From CF-39 sp036518215 (GTDB lineage: Bacteria > Chloroflexota > Limnocylindria > P2-11E): a stretch of 13,753 nt of DNA. Positions 12,908 to 13,753 of the stretch are shown piece by piece. The position numbers were made by a program, and so were the translations under genes. The notes beneath the pieces were generated by a model, which worked only from the letters and a program-made list of their open reading frames with translations, was not told where the DNA came from and made no database searches. Position 1 is the first letter of the stretch. Each line of letters starts with the position of its first letter. The stretch is taken from NCBI GenBank assembly GCA_036518215.1, contig DATDNP010000065.1, positions 1 to 13,753 of the forward strand, given 5' to 3'.

Positions 12908-13576
12908 GTGCCGTTCCTCGCCATCGCCCTCAGCTACGTCCTGAGCAGCATCTCGTTCCCGTGGCTCATCGCGCGGATGTACGGCGTCGACCTGCGGACG
13001 ACGGGCGCGCGCAAGCTCGGCGGCAGCAACCTCGTGAAGACGGTGGGCGTCGTGCCCGGGATCACCGGCGGCGTGCTCGACGGACTGAAGGGGCTCGCCG
13101 CCGTGCTTATCGCGCGCGCGCTCGGCCTCTCGCTCGAGGCGCAGCTCCTCTGCGGTCTCGCGGCCATCGTCGGCCAGATGTGGCCGCTCTTCCATCGCTT
13201 CGACGGCGGACGCGCGAACGCGACGGGCTGGGGCTTCGCGATCGCCGCGGACCCGACCGCGGCGTTCCTCTTCATGGGACCCCCGGTCTACCTCGCCGTC
13301 GCCGCACGCCTGCTCATCAAGCCCCGACCGACCCGGGTGCTACCGATCGCCGCGCTCGTGTCGTTCGTCGTGTTCCCGGTCGCCGTGCTCGCGCGTGACG
13401 GGGCGACGGCCACGGCGTTCGCAGGCAGCGCCGCATTCGTGCTCATCGAGGTACGCCGCTTGACGGCGGGCCTACGCGAGGACCTCGCCACCGGCGCACC
13501 TATCGGGCGCATCCTGACGAACCGAGCCCTCTACGACAGAAGCGAGCTTCAGGTACGCGGCGTCGTCGCGATCTAG
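12908..13576 (+). CDS. PlsY-like membrane protein (glycerol-3-phosphate acyltransferase family), divergent motifs
   Basis: This 222-residue polytopic protein has the layout of PlsY, which transfers an acyl group from acyl-phosphate to glycerol-3-phosphate at the membrane. The N-terminal helix is followed by PWLIARMYGVDLR, then LDGLKG (57-62) and a loop GQMWPLFHRFDGG (89-101), all in PlsY order. However, the conserved motifs are altered. The GSGNxGxTN-type segment reads GARKLGGSN (33-41), the GHxxP histidine is Q90, and GGKGVAT reads GGRANAT (100-106). It may be a diverged acyltransferase with different substrates, or a paralogue with a changed role. The C-terminal 30 residues (RRLTAGLREDL to the end) are an uncommon soluble tail. 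The GTG start at 12908 fits the family and lies 6 nt after a -10-like GAGAAT. Confidence 0.78.
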   Translation: MPFLAIALSYVLSSISFPWLIARMYGVDLRTTGARKLGGSNLVKTVGVVPGITGGVLDGLKGLAAVLIARALGLSLEAQLLCGLAAIVGQMWPLFHRFDGGRANATGWGFAIAADPTAAFLFMGPPVYLAVAARLLIKPRPTRVLPIAALVSFVVFPVAVLARDGATATAFAGSAAFVLIEVRRLTAGLREDLATGAPIGRILTNRALYDRSELQVRGVVAI

Positions 13577-13633
13577 CGAGTTCTAACGAATGGGCAACGG
13601 GCACCGCGCGTGCTCTCGTGCCCCGACGTGGAC

Positions 13634-13726
13634 ATGTACTTCCCGTTCGTGAGCCTGCTGGCGTTCCTTTCCGGCGGCTGCCTCGGCTGGTACGCCTTCT
13701 ATTCGCAGCAAGCCCGGAACCGCTAG
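13634..13726 (+). CDS. Possible 30-residue single-span membrane peptide
   Basis: ATG 13634 to TAG 13726 encodes a 30-residue peptide: YFPFVSLLAFLSGGCLGWYAF as one hydrophobic span, then a short polar tail SQQARNR, a plausible positive-inside anchor. A GTG two codons earlier (13628) is an alternative start. No Shine-Dalgarno is visible, and the family is unknown. The stop shares CTAG with the apparent stop of a minus-strand gene entering from the right edge. Small size and lack of a ribosome site keep this tentative. The interval 13577-13633 otherwise shows nothing recognisable. Confidence 0.35.
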   Translation: MYFPFVSLLAFLSGGCLGWYAFYSQQARNR

Positions 13727-13753
13727 CTCTCGAGCAGATCCATGGCGATGGCG
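13723..13753 (-). CDS. Possible C-terminal end of a minus-strand gene cut by the window edge
   Basis: Reading leftward from the edge, one frame gives AIAMDLLES followed by TAG at 13725-13723. This looks like a natural amphipathic C-terminal helix and has no internal stop. Only nine codons are visible, so the product cannot be identified, and chance is not excluded. Confidence 0.3.
   Translation of the reverse strand, partial: AIAMDLLES

Noticed and set aside
1..13753. CRISPR arrays, tRNA genes, insertion sequences, attachment sites or long repeats
   Set aside because: No regularly spaced repeats, cloverleaf-like segments, transposase motifs or long direct repeats were seen by eye on either strand.

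Overview
The window is very GC-rich DNA with strong C/G third-position bias. Every gene is bacterial and tightly packed: there are five 4-bp stop/start overlaps and no gene-free stretch longer than about 180 bp. There are no rRNA or tRNA genes, insertion sequences, CRISPR arrays or phage genes. Gene content and style (GTG starts, a PhoH/7TM-HD/YbeY cluster, a secreted serine hydrolase with a proline-rich tail, a short divergent PlsY-like protein) suggest an uncultured, high-GC Chloroflexota-type soil or freshwater bacterium. That placement is inference from style; no marker gene fixes it.

Layout. (1) 1-728, plus: the end of an ECF-transporter transmembrane subunit (EcfT). (2) 725-4591, minus: a four-gene operon read leftward. 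A soluble double-GAF histidine kinase comes first, then an OmpR-type response regulator, a six-helix membrane protein of unknown function, and a saccharopine-dehydrogenase-fold NAD(P) oxidoreductase. (3) 4620-6376, plus: an ABC-2 exporter (ATPase, then permease), divergent from the kinase across only 28 bp. (4) 6413-8113, minus: a secreted class A beta-lactamase-fold serine hydrolase with Ig-like domains. (5) 8167-12425, minus: a conserved housekeeping operon read leftward, rpsU-yqeY-phoH-pgpH-ybeY, covering ribosomal protein S21, a GatB/YqeY-domain protein, a PhoH ATPase, a c-di-AMP phosphodiesterase-type 7TM-HD protein and the rRNA-maturation endonuclease YbeY. (6) 12555-12890, minus: a HIT hydrolase, divergent across 17 bp from (7) 12908-13576, plus: a PlsY-like membrane protein. 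(8) The right edge holds a possible 30-residue membrane peptide and the last codons of a minus-strand gene.

How the parts may work together. The kinase and regulator are a standard cytoplasmic two-component pair. The membrane protein and oxidoreductase are translationally coupled to them, so they may be its outputs or partners. The rpsU-to-ybeY block is a translation and rRNA quality-control cluster seen in many bacteria.

No clearly new multi-gene system was found. The most interesting signals are small. They are two ultra-short divergent intergenic regions whose -10-like hexamers sit 6 nt before the start codons (predicted leaderless transcription), a likely ATC start codon for yqeY, a YbeY whose third metal-ligand histidine is Asp, and a PlsY homologue with altered catalytic motifs.
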